From Gorsachius magnificus (Eukaryota; Chordata; Aves; Pelecaniformes; Ardeidae): DNA of 64,000 bases. A model generated the notes under the pieces. The model was not told the DNA's origin and did no database searches. It was given only the letters and a program-made list of their open reading frames with translations. The stretch covers positions 28,394,806 to 28,458,805 of the forward strand of contig CM067081.1 in the NCBI GenBank assembly GCA_034008185.1, in the 5' to 3' direction. Shown piece by piece: positions 31,213 to 44,785 of the stretch (positions are counted from its first letter, which is position 1; each line of letters opens with the position of its first letter). The translations under genes were made by a program, and so were the position numbers.

Positions 31213-34200
31213 TTATGCTAACCTAGCATGATAACCTAGCAAGACCTTATGCTAACTGTGCTTTATGCTATTTGTGCAAGGCCCCAGTCCTGGACTTTTA
31301 GGCTTGTTACCAACTTGTTATAAGAAATTCCTGTGGGAGAGAGGTGGTATCCTTGATGCCAGTTTTTTTCTTATTAAGATGTACATTTTAAGCCTGGGAT
31401 GACAGCAAAGGCCTTGAAAATATGAGCACAGGTTGCAAGGAGACATCTGAGAATTACAACTTGCTGATTAGTTATTAGACACTGAAAAAGCACAGCTACT
31501 AGAGATGGGGAAAAAACTACATTTTTTTTTTTTAAAAAAGAAGCAGTAACTAAGCAATGGAAATGAAACAGTCCATGTCAGAATGAAGGATGTCCCTGTC
31601 GCAAGTATTGTGTAGCACATAGACCAGGGTGCAGACCAAAGGCTGGAAACAATCCAGAAAGTGAAACATCTTCTAAAGGGGCAAGATCCCACATTTGAGA
31701 GGGTGAGTGGAGCTGAGCACCCACCTATGCACTTACTGACTTCAATTCTGGCTTACTTTATTGACATGCTTGTGAACCTGATCTTGACCTCAAAAACTAA
31801 GACCATCAATGGCTGTCACCACCAGGGCTAACAATATGGGGTTAGCTCCAAGGTGTTGTAGGATTTGATTGGTAAGGGCTGACTGCTTTAATTACATAGC
31901 AATAATGACTGGAAATGAATAAGAACTATTAGCACAGAGTATGTTGTTAAGAATTTCAGTCTTGCAAAGGTTTATTTTAGTGTTCAAAATTACCTTGATC
32001 TGTCAGTCATCTAATCATTCCCATTACAAAGAACTCTAATTGTCTAGCTGATATATATCTACATCTACATCTACATCTACATCTACATCTACACATATAC
32101 ATGCATACCTACCCAACTACATCAGTTTAATCTCCATGAACTACAGTCAAAATGAAATCTTTCAATGTTCTAACTCAACCCAATGAACTGTAGTGAGAGC
32201 TGGGCATATCTGATCACAGAACTGTAAGGCTATCTTATCTTTGGAAACTAGAGATGAGGAAACCTTAATATTTAAATATAATGCTTGGCCCAGCCATTCC
32301 CAAGTGTGGCAAAGTGATACTTAATGGCAAACTGCACAATAATCTCTTTTTCTTTTACTTGGTTATATTTTCATTTTATCTGTCATTGTCATTCTGTATT
32401 TGTGAACTAGCACTCTGAATTAATCAATTTCTTTTGAATGGGAAAGTAATGACTGCTTTTGAGAAATTCCATTAAAGTTTTGTCTTTTTTGCATAAATTT
32501 GTATGGCATGTTCATATAAATACATTTGTGTTGTGTATTATGAGACATGCTGTAAAGATTTTATTTAATATTGCTTAGGTTTGCAGTAAGACTTCATCAG
32601 TAGTCAGGAATTCATTCATCTCATTGACTACACTGCGTAGCAGTCCAAGATCAACAAAAGTCACCTACACTTTAGAGGTAATTCAAATATTAGAATTACA
32701 TTCTTCATACTCATCTGTCATTGTCTATTATCACCTTTGTATCTGTAGTGCTTTGTGAAATGCTCCTTGCCATCCAGGTGTTTGCAAGGCTGAATGCTTA
32801 AGAAATAATGAACTGCTTTAAAAATACTTTTGGGACTGATTTATTGTAAGATTCACACAAAGTGGCAATGGAGGAGAGGAAGAAAGGAAATGAAGTGATG
32901 AATTATGTGCACTTCAGAGGTGAAAGCTCTTATTTTCATCACCTAATTGTTGTTTCCACACAGTTTGAAAAAGGCTTTTTAATTTGATTTACACAAAGAT
33001 ACTTTTCTGACTAGGTAAAGCTTTGGTCTTTCAGATATCTTATGCTTTTCTATGATGTTAAGTAGTCTGGTTTTCATGGGTGTGGCATGCTCAGGCTGGG
33101 ATTTGGACTTCTCTCTTGTGTGGATGCGTACAGAGTCACTTAGTTTTAAATGTCTGTGAAGTAGATATTGAAAACTTGGGTAATCTTCCTAAATTTCCTG
33201 AATTCCCTGTATAGCCAAAGGAGGCAGTACTTTCATTCTAAATTAGAAGTTTAAAAAAAGTCAGGTGACCAGCACCCTTCATTAGTCTATTTCTCTATAT
33301 TGGAAGCATTATGTTGATTAGGTCAGATATCTGTAATGGAAGTAATTTTGTCCAATTGTAGATGAGATGATTGTTATCCCACCTGTCAATATAAGTACCC
33401 CTTACTAAGTCCATCACATATCTTACAATTTCCCCACTATATAATTTACAATGTTTCTGCTGGCTTTTTCTACATTTTTTGCTGCTCTCCAGCCTTCAAT
33501 TACTGTCTTAGATAAAATATCTAATCTGCTGTGACATATATTGGACAGGCAAAATGGAACTAGTTGTTTGTGTCACATAATTTGTATATTTTTCATGAAT
33601 GAAATAGGCCTGTGAAAACTGATATGGAAGATAGAACTCCATCAATGGATGGGCACAGGAGAGTAGAGAGGGGAAAAGCACTTTGAAGTCAAGCTGGTTT
33701 CATCTTGATAAATGTATTGTTGTGACAACTGGCCATTTTGAAGTCATCTGGCATGCAGTTCTGATTGCCAAGGACTTTAGATAGACAAACTGCAACCATA
33801 ATATAATAGAAAGGCTCATTTTTGCATACTTGTATCTGTGTTTATTTCCTTAGGAAATGGTAGAGCCATCTTGTACACATTCACTGTTACCTCTGAAGAT
33901 TGTTAGGCACTGGAAGAATTGGAAGCCTGGATAAAAGTCCTCAAAAACCAGCATGTCAAATTTCTTGCACTTACATTATGATTTAAATCCAGCAGAAACA
34001 GAATGTTCTTTGAGGTTCCAGTGTGACCACGGAAGAAAAAAAGCCATTGAGAAAAAGGGTTAACATGAAACAGCACACTGCTTTTACAGGTTCTGTTAAA
34101 GAACAGACCCCTAGGTGAACAAAGACAAAGCTCTGAAATCAATGCTTGCCATTAGATCCTAGATGAAAAGGGAGAGGAAAACCAAAATGCTGATCTTCCC

Positions 34201-34838
34201 AATGCCAAAAAAATGAAGGTTCCTAACCAACAAAGTAGGATCTTGGACCCACAGGGGCATTTGGGTGCTCTCCACAGATACTTGGATCTGGCTGCCTTAG
34301 AACTGGCAGGTGAGCCACCAATTTTCCTGCCCAACGTGTGGTAGTCAGGGCTGTGAGGAAATATTTTATTTGCCTCGGTATTCATCCTTGAACTTTTCTT
34401 GTGGAGTTTAAAGTGTACTCCTTTCCTTTTCAAATGAAACAAAAGTTGCTCTTTTAAAACCTGATCTGAAATGTCACAGCTGCCTTTTCCACAGTAGGTC
34501 AGGTTTATGGCACTTGGACAAGATGGTCAGAGCAGCAGGGATCCCCTCTGCTTTCTGAGATAATTTTTCTCAACTTTTCTTTCCTCCTCACTGCCTGATG
34601 TCCTCACCAGGCTACCTGGCCCAGGAGCATTTTTCTCACTTTCCTCTGAAACTAAGACGCTACTTCAAAACATGACTTGGGACAGAGAAGAGAGCATGAG
34701 GGAACATTATCCTCTGACTCAGGTGCTTCCCCTGAAAGAGAGGCGTGGTTATTTTCCTAGCTTGAAGGGTTCCGAGACATTTTATGATGCAGGCACCATG
34801 TAGTAAGCATGACTTAAGCACTTAATGGCACAGCCATT
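31213..34838. other. Unique AT-rich DNA
   Basis: Begins with a short duplicated motif (GACCTTATGCTAAC at 31211 and 31242), then A/T-rich sequence with a hexanucleotide microsatellite. No exon or repeat family identified. Confidence 0.5.
32057..32094. repeat. (ATCTAC)n microsatellite
   Basis: Six tandem ATCTAC units, nearly perfect, ending in ACACATATAC. Confidence 0.9.
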
Positions 34839-35254
34839 AAGTCATACGAGGAGCGGCTGAGGGAACTGGGGTTGTTTAGTCTGGAGAAGAGGAGGCTGAG
34901 GGGAGACCTGATCGCCCTCTACAACTACCTGAAAGGAGGCTGTAGTGAGGTGGGGGTCGGCCTCTTCTCCCTGGTAACAGATGATAGGACGAGGGGGAAT
35001 GGCTTGAAGCTGCGCCAGGGCAGGTTTAGGCTAGACATTAGAAAAACTTCTTCACCAAGAGGGTTGTCAGGCTCTGGAATGGGCTGCCCAGGGAGGTGGT
35101 GGAGTCCTCATCCCTGGAGGTATTTAAAAGAAGGATAGATGAGGTGCTTAGGGCCATGGTTTAGTGGTGGGATGGCAGTGCTAGTTTAACGGTTGGACCC
35201 GATGATCTTAAAGGTCTTTTCCAACCGAGGTGATTCTATGATTCTATGATTCTA
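34839..35254 (+). mobile_element. CR1 LINE, 3' end
   Basis: Codes for the [20 protein letters not shown] block, then [20 protein letters not shown] and [15 protein letters not shown]; a one-base loss near 35043 shifts the frame. The 3' UTR ends in three tail units, GATTCTATGATTCTATGATTCTA. Close to the 19230 copy in sequence, so a recent subfamily. Confidence 0.94.
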
Positions 35255-36008
35255 ATTGGGGCAACTCTGGGCATATACAGAAGGAGGCTATGGTATCTTG
35301 TGAAATGTAATGTTTAAAGCAGACAGCAATACAGTATTTAAGCATCTCTAGGGTTAAGCAGATGCTGCTAAGCAGTTCTCAGGATCACTAGGGGACTAAA
35401 TTCTGCCAAGTCTTTCTTAAGGCACATAAGTCCTTTTTTGGATCTGGCCCTTAGCTTCATCCAGATTTCTTTCAAAACTAATTTATTTATAGCTGTCCAT
35501 TATGACATATGACATACTCCATAAACATCAAGTCACTCAGATGGGCATATGATACATATTTTTTCACTTTGACTTGGGAAGGAGAATGTATCACAAAATA
35601 TAAAAGTTGATAAAAGTTGCAGACAAAGTAGAATTTTTGTGATGTGCAGACAAAACTCCCAATGGGTTTTTCCTTCCATATACTTCAAAAGTCTAATTTG
35701 AGAGAATTATTCTATTGCCTGTTTCTAGAAAATTCTTCCTAGGAATTAATTTTTGCATGGTAAAGAAATTAGGTTTATAAAAATTTAAAAAATACCAAGC
35801 TTAAACTTAGTCATATATATTGAGACCTGTAATGCGGAAATATAGGTTGCTGTTGCTTTGTTACCTTTTATTCTGATAAGGTGTTTGATTTTGCCAGTTC
35901 AAATATCCCTTGCAGTATTTATACCCAGAAAGGAGCAATATTATACCAGTTAGAGAGAATGTTCAGAATGGAAAGTGAGTAGTTTATTTTCAGATCCCAT
36001 ATTTAACC
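35255..36008. other. Unique AT-rich DNA
   Basis: No repeat or gene recognised between the two CR1 copies. Confidence 0.5.
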
Positions 36009-37016
36009 ATTCTGGACAAGTGGTCTGGTGGGGGGGGAGGAACTGGCAACAGGCCGCACCCAGAGGGTAGTGGTAAATAGCTCCTTGTTGGACAGCCAAC
36101 CTGTCACAAGTGGGGTCCCCGTGATATGGGGCCCAAGGCTTTTTAATACCTTCATAATGACCTGGATGATGGGATGAAGTTTGCCAGCGATATCAAACTG
36201 AGTGGGGAAGTGGACACTTTGGGAAGGGAGAGCCACCCTGCAGGAAGACCTGGATAGGCTGGAAGAGTGGGCTAACAAGAACCTTAGAAGTTCAACAAAT
36301 GTAAGGTCTTGTACCTGGGAAAACATAACTGAGGAGTGCAGCAGAGGCTGGGATCTACCCAGCTGGGGAGCAGCTCTGTGGAAAGGGACCTGGGGCTCCT
36401 GATGGACAACAAGCTCAATGTGAGTGAACAGTGTGCTGCTGCAGCCAAGGCGGCCAACAGGATGATGGGTTGCATCAACAATGGCATCACCAGCAGAGAT
36501 AAAGAAGTCATTATCCCACTCTGCCCAGCACTTGACAGGCCACACCTGGAATACTGTGTACAGTTCTGGTCCCCACTATATAAAAAAGACATGGACAGGC
36601 TGGAGGAGTTCCAGAGAAGGGCCACCAAGATGATCAAAGGACTGGGAAGGCTGCCATGTGAGGAAAGGCTGAGAGAACTGAGTTTGAAGGCTTATCACCA
36701 TGTTCCAGTATTTACAGGTTGGCTACAAAGAAAATGGAGACTCTCCACAAGGAGTCACATGGAAAAGACAAGTGGTAATGGGCACAAGTTACTGCTAGGG
36801 AGAATCTGACAGGAGGAAATTTTTTCACAATGAGAACAATCTGTCATTGGAATAATCTCCCCAGGGAAGTGGTTGGTTCCCTAACATTGGACACTTTTAA
36901 GATTCGTCTGGACATGGTGCTGGGCCATCTTGCCTAGATTGCTTTTGCTGAGAAAGGTTGCACCAGATGATCCTTGAGGTCCCTTCCAACGTGGATCTAT
37001 CTTCTTGATTCATGAT
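36009..37016 (+). mobile_element. CR1 LINE, 1.0-kb 3' portion, diverged subfamily
   Basis: RT palm onward: CTGTCACAAGTGGGGTCCCC, then the [40 protein letters not shown] and RRATKMIKGLGRLPCEERLR stretches in one long frame (36336-36809). A deletion after ERLREL joins to the YHHVPVFTGW segment, followed by the NNLPREVV-type end. Tail decayed (ATCTTCTTGATTCATGAT). Its last 230 bp match 42251-42497 closely. Confidence 0.92.
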
Positions 37017-37367
37017 AAACAAATTAATTTTAGATCAATAAATATATATGAGATAATTATTAATATATTTTTGATATATTATCTGATATAATATTATATC
37101 AGAGTTTCAGCTTAACACATTCTCATCTTAAAATCAATAAAATAGTTATTAGATTTGTCAACACAAGCTCACTATATACAACTCTTCACCTTCCCAACTG
37201 GTGAGCACATCTTAGTCAACAATTTTAACTCACTAAATAATGAATTGCCATCAAGATAAATTCAATTCATTTCACCTTTTTTTTAATGAGCTGCATCTTT
37301 TAAGATAATCGCCAGAACATTTTTAAGGCTGCCTCTACATATGGAATATGCTCTTTCCCTTGCATAG

Positions 37368-37616
37368 GTTGGACCAAACCTCATTCCATACCTCAAACAA
37401 ACACAGCTGTTCATGTTCCAAGGATCCAATGGGATCAGATATGCACTACAAAGTCGGGATACCATTAAACTACACAAAGAAGTTAATGCCACTTTGAAAC
37501 AAATACACGGATTAAATGATGAAATGTATGTAAGACCCAGAGAAATTATTCATGTACCAGAAACTAATGGAAATATCACCATGCACTTGAATAAACATCA
37601 GATATTTGCCGTCTAA
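37368..37616 (+). other. Candidate terminal coding exon
   Basis: A good acceptor (CTCTTTCCCTTGCATAG, AG at 37366-37367) is followed at once by a frame open for 82 codons to TAA. The frame is closed upstream by the TAG of the acceptor itself, as expected if coding starts at the splice site. The composition looks protein-like, with charged and hydrophobic residues mixed (for example LHKEVNATLKQIHGL and PREIIHVPETNG). I do not recognise the protein. No poly(A) signal was checked close downstream. An ORF of this length can arise by chance. Confidence 0.22.
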
Positions 37617-40100
37617 TTTCTGCCTTTTATATTGTTTACTTGAGTCTCACAAGTACAAAGTGATCTCTTTCAACTGCATTACAGTCCAGAGTAATTTCTT
37701 TCAGTGATCATTCTTATGGCACAACAGTTTTTTTCAACATCATAGAAATTCTTTTCTGTGCTTTTTTTCACCCATCCTTCCCTGGTAACTAACTACACAG
37801 CAACCCACTCTCAGCAGCCCTTTTCACAGATGAAATATATCTTGTAATTGCACTAGAGCTTCACTTCCCTTGTACTTCTTATTTATACATCTGAAAACTT
37901 TACTAAAGTAGTTATCAGCATCTTCAGTTTTAGATTGAAGAAAGAAAATATCCATATTTAGATGGTCAGTTTCTCTTGATTTTACTGACCTATGTCTATT
38001 CTAGATGGACCACCTAGCTTATAGGAGTTCTCTATCCTCTGAGTTACTTCTAATACATAAAAACTGAGTACTGTTTTTTTTCTAAAATTACCTAAGAACC
38101 AATATTCAAAACCACATATACATAATATGATTAAACACTTCTTGAGATCAGTGCTAAAATGCTTGTTTTAGAATACAGAGGGAACAAAATTAGACCAAAT
38201 TAAAACACCTGTGAAAATTTTAACCTCATTTTTTTCAGTACACTGGCCTGAAAATACAGGTTATTTCTAAAAACAGGTAAAGTAGGAAAATTCTCTCCTA
38301 ACTCTCTTTTCCAAAAACAAACAAAAAAATCAACCCAAATCCCCAAAATTGTGAAGATAACTGCTTCCAGGCAATTTCTGAAGCTTCATGGAACCTTCCA
38401 TGAGATACGTTTTTACATGGACTACTTCCTTGTAATCCCAGTGCATCCCCACACGCTGTTTCGCATCTGTCATATATAAGTCTGAATCACAACACGTAGC
38501 ACCAAAACAACCTACCACAATCTAAAAAGATTATCTTTCATGGGATGTTTGGACTATATGTCAGAAATGTTTAATCATATTTTATATCCAGAATAAACAC
38601 TGGACTGTACCGTCAAGATATAAGATAGAGGAGATGAAAGATCCGCTGTAACCAAATGTATAGAGTTTAACAACAGCCAGTCAGTAAGTCATAAAATACG
38701 AACTTGCATGAGCCATTCAGTACAATTATATTCAAAGAAATATTTGTGTAAAGTATTACATAGGACTTTTATGTATATATAGAGATTTCATTTCTACAGG
38801 CTATTTACAGATTCTTTTTCTCATGCTGGCTTGTATTTGTTTAAACACCCATTTCTTACTAAGATGTTTAAAATCAAAGTTCATGTCAAAGCAAGTTTCA
38901 GATCTCACTGTATAGCACATATTTTACTACATATGACACTCATTTCCATTTCATCCAGCTTAAGGAAGCCCAAGAACACCGCTATTTATAGGGGACATAA
39001 CTTCAAGAATGTAAAGACCATACTCAACTTATTCATGACAGTACCTAAAATGGATTTCTGTGGTGTCTACATTCAGAATATTGATTCAAACTAGATATTG
39101 CCAAAGGGTGCCATTTCTGGCTCCATATACATTCAATGCAAATTTAATAATCTTAGTCAGAGTTTGGTCACAATATCTACTGATTTTGTTAATAATTCAA
39201 TATTAAAAAAAAAATTCTTCTCTCAGTGAGTCAAAATATGGGGGAGAGGGAGTATTACAATCACTTTGTTTATCTTGTTCCATTAAAATTTATGGGTCGG
39301 ATGGTCAGCTGATAAAACAGAAGTTCCAGGACACATTCCACATAATTCAAGACACAAACCTTTGTTCTGTGATTCCTATTTCTTGCACAACCCTACAAAA
39401 CACTTGCTCCCCTGCTCTTTCCCTCTAAACAAAATCCATAGCTGTCTGAATCACAGGGTTGTCTTCTATTTTCATAACACTTGGAAAAATGAAGGAAAGA
39501 ACATATTTGATTTTACATCAGATGTTTGCGTAATTTATATTTCCATGCACTACTAGATATTTTACGTTCCTTTTTTTAAAAAAAAATACAATAAAACATA
39601 AAGTAAAATAAAAACTTGGTCAATCCTCAAATGAAAATGCTGCTTCCAGAAAAAAAAAACTCAAACATTTTAAAACAAGAATTGCAAAAATTTTGAACAA
39701 GGTATTCTGATATAATTTTTTTTTCAGTTTTTGAGATGATTTTATGAATATTTGTACTTCCAAATATTACAAGAAAAAAAAAGTGCTTAGCTCTGCTCAC
39801 AAAACTTTTAGTGCTCCTCACTGAAATGAAAGGGGCTGAGTACATAATTGGATCTTACATCCCCAGGCCATGCCCAGATAGCCATAAGTGTGCAACCAGG
39901 GTCACGCAGAATGGAGGCTGCACACCACTGTCATTTGACTTTAAGAGCATCACACCAGAAGTCGTAAAGAAAAGGCAATAACATTCATTAACTGACTGCA
40001 TTGGGTCTGCTCCTCAGTGCATAGCTATGCGCTAAAAGACCAGACTGCTGGATTAGGCCCAAGTATACAATAAAGAAAAATCCTGGAAGATTTTATGCTG

Positions 40101-40133
40101 CTTTTTCTTTCTTTCTTTCTTTCTTTTTTTTCT
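40101..40133. repeat. (TTTC)n microsatellite
   Basis: CTTTTTCTTTCTTTCTTTCT followed by a T run; simple pyrimidine repeat. Confidence 0.85.
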
Positions 40134-41573
40134 TAATAGCTGTTCTGGCTTTTTCTAAATCCATCGTCCTTGCATGCCAGGATTTCTCCTTTCTAATTTT
40201 CATCATCATTCTGACCAAGCATCTTACAGTCTTTCTCAGACAAAAGCAGCAAGCGCATGTTAGACAATAAGGTGGATAAGAACAGGCATACAAAGAGGAT
40301 CAAGACAAAAACTTGAGGATGAAAATCTTGGATATAATGCAAAAAATACATGATTCATTAAAGCTTTGGAGCTTGTTCTGGTAACAGATGCTTGACTAGA
40401 CAGGAAGGAACAGAAACACTGGAAGGCCAGTGCTGAGCAATGAAGGACTTAGAAGATCCACCCTGGTTCACCTCTTGCTTTGGCATGTATCAGAAATATT
40501 TCACTGTAGGTGATGGAGCAGTCTCACTGAAATCTGTGCGAGAACAGTGTGTTCTCTTCTATGTTATCTTCTGGGCTTGTAAAATACATGTAAACCACAC
40601 TCCTTGAAAAAAACAAAATACTCCATAAATTCTTTGCAAATAAATTTTTCAGAGAAATCCATTCATTTCTCAGCTACTGAGAATCTACAAATCTGATATG
40701 ATTTGTGAAAGTTCAGTTCCTGTTAAAATAATTCATATTCCATTAGGAACTTAAATATTGATTTACGAATGCAAATTTCACCTTTAAGGAGTGAAAATCC
40801 TTATCTAGAAGGATGATTCATCAAAACACTGGACTTTAACTGATGATTTTGAATGGACTGGAAAAGTAAGTTTTGTAGATCCTCTTTCTTCAGAGCTAAA
40901 TGGCTTTAATAATTCAAAAATAATTATATAATTTTATTTTATTTTTGGACAAAGAAATGGCTGTCCTAAGGAGTGACTAACTGTGGGAGTCAGAATGATT
41001 AGAGGTGTATCTTAGAATATGAAATAATTTCCCTGTTAGAGCTAAAACCGATTTCACTTGGAAAAAACGGATATCTGCCTTTGACTTCAACAGATGCTTT
41101 CTAGCTCCTAGCAATGTTCTTGTGGATACACACCCAGCAATCTAATAAACCACACAAATGCATTACTAACCACAACTATTTGATGTCTTCCTACTTCAGA
41201 CCAGATCTATAATTTATAAAGGAATTCAGTTAATTACAGAGAGTAGGCTCATGTTTCACATGTCAAATATCTCATAATTTAATTTAGAAGAAATCAGCAG
41301 TGCTGAAGACTGGGTAGACAAAGGAAAGGAACTGGGGTGCATGGCATGGTGTGGCAGGAACGGGCACAAGTCCTCTGATTTTTTACTTGTTATGTGTTGA
41401 GTTTTTCTGTTAATTTGCATGTCACATCAGTAATTATGTGTCAGAAAGGAACATAAGACTATTAATTTTCAGGATGTGCATGATCACCTATGATATAAAT
41501 GTGTCAGATAGACAATGTGTTGACAGTGGCATATCACTGAAAGTCTGCTTTTCATTTAGTAATCATTAAATCA

Positions 41574-41970
41574 TGTTGGGGTTGTTCAGCCTGGAGAAGC
41601 GAAGGCTGCGGGAAGACCTGATTACGGCCTTTCAGTACCTAAAGGGGGCCTATAGGAAAGATGGGGAAAATCTTTTTAGTAGGGCCAGCTCTGTCAGGAC
41701 AAGGGGTAATGGTTTTAAACTAAAACAGGGTAGATTTAGACTGGATATAAGGAGGAAATTCTTTACAATGAGGGTGGTGAAACAATGGAACAGGTTGCCC
41801 AGAGAGGTAGTGGAGGCCCCATCCCTGGGAACATTCAAGGCCAGGTTGGATGGGGCTGTGAGCAACCTGATCTAGTTAGCAGTGTCCCTGCTGACTGCAG
41901 GGGGGTTGGACTAGATGACCTCTAGTGGTCCCTTCCAACCCAAAACATTCTATGATTCTATGATTCTATA
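41574..41970 (+). mobile_element. CR1 LINE, 3' end with intact C-terminal frame
   Basis: The frame from [20 protein letters not shown] through [20 protein letters not shown] to [19 protein letters not shown] is uninterrupted to the natural stop TAG at 41873-41875. The 3' UTR has GGGTTGGACTAGATGACCTC and ends TTCTATGATTCTATGATTCT. Only about 400 bp of the element was inserted. Low decay points to a younger insertion. Confidence 0.95.
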
Positions 41971-42250
41971 TTCAACAGTTCATTAAATAGAGGCAAACTT
42001 AACTTACAGATGTCATAGGAAATCATGTCTTTATGTGTACAGAGGCATGTTTTTAAAGTATAAATGGAACTTGAAGAAAAAATACATGGTTGTGGTTAGT
42101 ATAAAAAAAAAATACCAGTGGAAATCTTTTATTTATTAGAGAACAGCATTTTATTTCTATTTATATTTATAAAATATTACTATATATTATGCATATTAAT
42201 ATTATATCTTATATAAATGTGTATAGTATCATGTAGTATGATACAAGCAC

Positions 42251-42497
42251 GATTATGGGTGCAAGTTACTCCTGGGGAGATTCTGACTGGACACAGTAGG
42301 AAAATTTTTCACAATGAGAACAATCTGCCATTGGAATAATCTCCCTAGGGAAGTGGTGGGTTCCCCAACATTGGATACTTTTAAGATTCGTCTGGACATG
42401 GTGCTGGGCCATCTTGCCTAGACTGCTTTTGCTGAGAAAGGTTGCACCAGATGATCCTTGAGGTTCCTTTCAACTTGGTATTCTATGATTCTATGAT
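42251..42497 (+). mobile_element. CR1 LINE, short 3' end
   Basis: GTGCAAGTTACTCCTGGGGA, CAATCTGCCATTGGAATAAT, the TTAAGATTCGTCTGGACATG block and the tail TTCTATGATTCTATGAT. Same subfamily as 36009-37016, inserted beside an AT-rich tract (42140-42240), consistent with a CR1 preference for such targets. Confidence 0.93.
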
Positions 42498-43699
42498 ATA
42501 AAGTATTTCACTTCTACTTTAAATAGGTTTCCTTCAAATTTGTGTCATGCTATTACTAGAGACATTTGGTCATTGTGAACCCTTCAGACAATATTTATAA
42601 ATATTTGTATGCAAATGTTCATTATGAGGTAAAAAAATTATATTTCTCTAGTTCCAAGCATGATGTGACACTACAGTTAATGTAAGTGGCAATATACTAA
42701 GCCAAATGTAACACAAGGAAAGTGTGAGAAGCGATATCTCAATGCAGCATGCAATGGCACAGTCATTTGTACATATTTGCATTTTCCAAATTGTTTGCAA
42801 ATAGTATGAAGCAGAGCTAAGTTTAATTTAATTATCCCTTAATTTCTCAGGAAGTTCACTGAACACCTAATTTAGCTTACTAAAGATCTGCTTCTGCTTC
42901 CTATTCTCCATCTACTTCAAATGTAGAAGATTCCCCAAACCAGATATATCCAAATGGGTTCATCTCGCATTTAATTCTGGAAGAAACATAATTTCATGTG
43001 GGATTTGTTGTGATGTAGGTTCCTAAGTTACCTGACCCAACTGAAACCCAACCCTCCCCCAACCCTCCAGTCAATATGAATTGCAGCGTCTCTGTTTACT
43101 TCAGTGAAACAAAGCAGGGGCTCTAGCCCAGAAATCTCTGTGCTGCCTAGTACTGCAAAGACTGCTTTCTTGTTAGCTGCTACCTTCTTGCTAACTTAGT
43201 AGGAGGGAGGGGAGAATACATGGAAAGCAATGAAAAGTCTTTATTCTTCTGCAGGATTTGAAGTCCTGTTACTCACACAGCCTTCTTTGCAAATTAAAGC
43301 CTGAATGGTGTGTAAAAATGTCATTGGTGTTACCAGTTATTTTCTCTGTTTCCAGATATAAAGTGAGTGCAAATTCTACTTTTACTCTGATGTGCTGACT
43401 TTCCCTAAGATTTTATTCCTTCAAATTTGGTTACCACAGTGGAAGGAACTGAAAAGGGTTAGACAGGACATATGAACAAAGCTGTGTCTTCTTGCCAGGG
43501 CTGCCAAAGAGAACTGTGCTGCTTTTGCAGCGTTCCAGTCTTCCTCTGGTTTGATGTGAAAGGGTAGTCTCAGGAGAGTTTGATTTGACAGTGATGACAC
43601 AGAGAACAAGTTTCTTTCTTACCTGTTCCTAATGTTGCAGCATCTTCCTTTTTTGTGTTCCAGGTTTCACAGCTGTGCTGACTGGAAAAGCAGTGCATT

Positions 43700-43723
43700 A
43701 AAAAAAAAAAAAAAAAAAAAAAA
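43700..43723. repeat. A24 homopolymer
   Basis: 24 consecutive A after GACTGGAAAAGCAGTGCATT. An acceptor-like TTGTGTTCCAG lies at 43653-43663, but no retrocopy body is recognisable. Confidence 0.9.
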
Positions 43724-44727
43724 GGTTTAAAATATAATGCCTGTCAAAAGAAATGGAAGCCAAACCAAACAAAATCCACAGAACAGTGTTTATTAAGGCA
43801 ATAAAAAAATAATTTCCTACTTTATCTCTTAAGATTAACACTTTAAATCCAGCTTATTTATATGCTTTGCTGATAGGGTTTAGAGACATGGGGGAATTAT
43901 TTTATATAATTTCAGATTATGCTGACTGCAAACTGTTGCATATAGCACCTTCAGTTAAACACAGAAATATCAGTGAGTTTTGACCTTGTGATATTAAATT
44001 ATTTTCCCTGTCCAGATCTGGTCACAGACGATATGCCCTCTCGCACTGCTTTGTCCCTTAAATAGCAAAGCCCAGTTCTGCTTTTACTTTTGACTCGGTA
44101 GCTAGGTGATTTGTGGTTTTATGTTAGCATCTTACCCTCATTATTGCCTCAGCTGCTAACAGGCAATAAGGTTAAATATCAGCTGGCCATGCATGCGTAA
44201 TGTCCTTGCTTCTAACTGAGACAGGTTTGTGGGTGGTGACCAGTCACAAATGTGATGGCCATATCTCAGTGCTGCCAAGACCTGCTTTACACTAAGGCAA
44301 TATTTTCACTGTCTTCCAGTGAACGACTTTCAAACTTGTACTGTCATTCTACTAAAAAGACATTCCTAACCTCATCTCTTCCAAAACTCTTTGGTCTCTG
44401 ATGTCCTGACTACCTAGGTGTTGTGAAACTTGTACAATGTCTGAACAAGTGAGGCTGAGCGGGTAGGCTTCACAATAGCATCCAAAATCCTTAGATCTGG
44501 GATGGGGGAAGTGGGACCAATGTTGGGATTCAGTAGGACAACAACAGCATGTGAGGGGAAAAGTAGCAGCAAGGCATCCCTTACAGGACTGTCTGTCTAT
44601 TCTGTCAGTAAAAGTACATTTGTTTGTTAGGGGTTTTGTTCACAAACTCACTTCAAAGTTTATGCCTTTATCCTAAGACTTCCTCTTCACAGGAGGAAGG
44701 GGAGCTGTCTGTTGACTTTTTTTGTGA

Positions 44728-44785
44728 GTAGAGATCATAGTGGTTAGGGCACTTCCCTGGAAATGGGGGTCCTGAGACTTATGAC
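44728..44785 (+). mobile_element. tRNA-like SINE head (MIR/amniote SINE type)
   Basis: CATAGTGGTTAGGGCACTTC resembles the pol III box A region of ancient tRNA-derived SINEs, followed by a degenerate GGGGGTCCTGAGAC. The remainder of a SINE is not clear. Confidence 0.35.

Larger units (their letters stand above)
37017..41573. other. Unique AT-rich DNA
   Basis: Very AT-rich at 37017-37110. Contains the candidate exon at 37368-37616 and a (TTTC)n tract at 40101-40133. No transposon recognised. Confidence 0.5.

Noticed and set aside
32057..32094. Regular repeats as a possible CRISPR array or telomere repeat
   Set aside because: Units are 6 bp (ATCTAC) with no spacers and do not match TTAGGG; it is an ordinary microsatellite.
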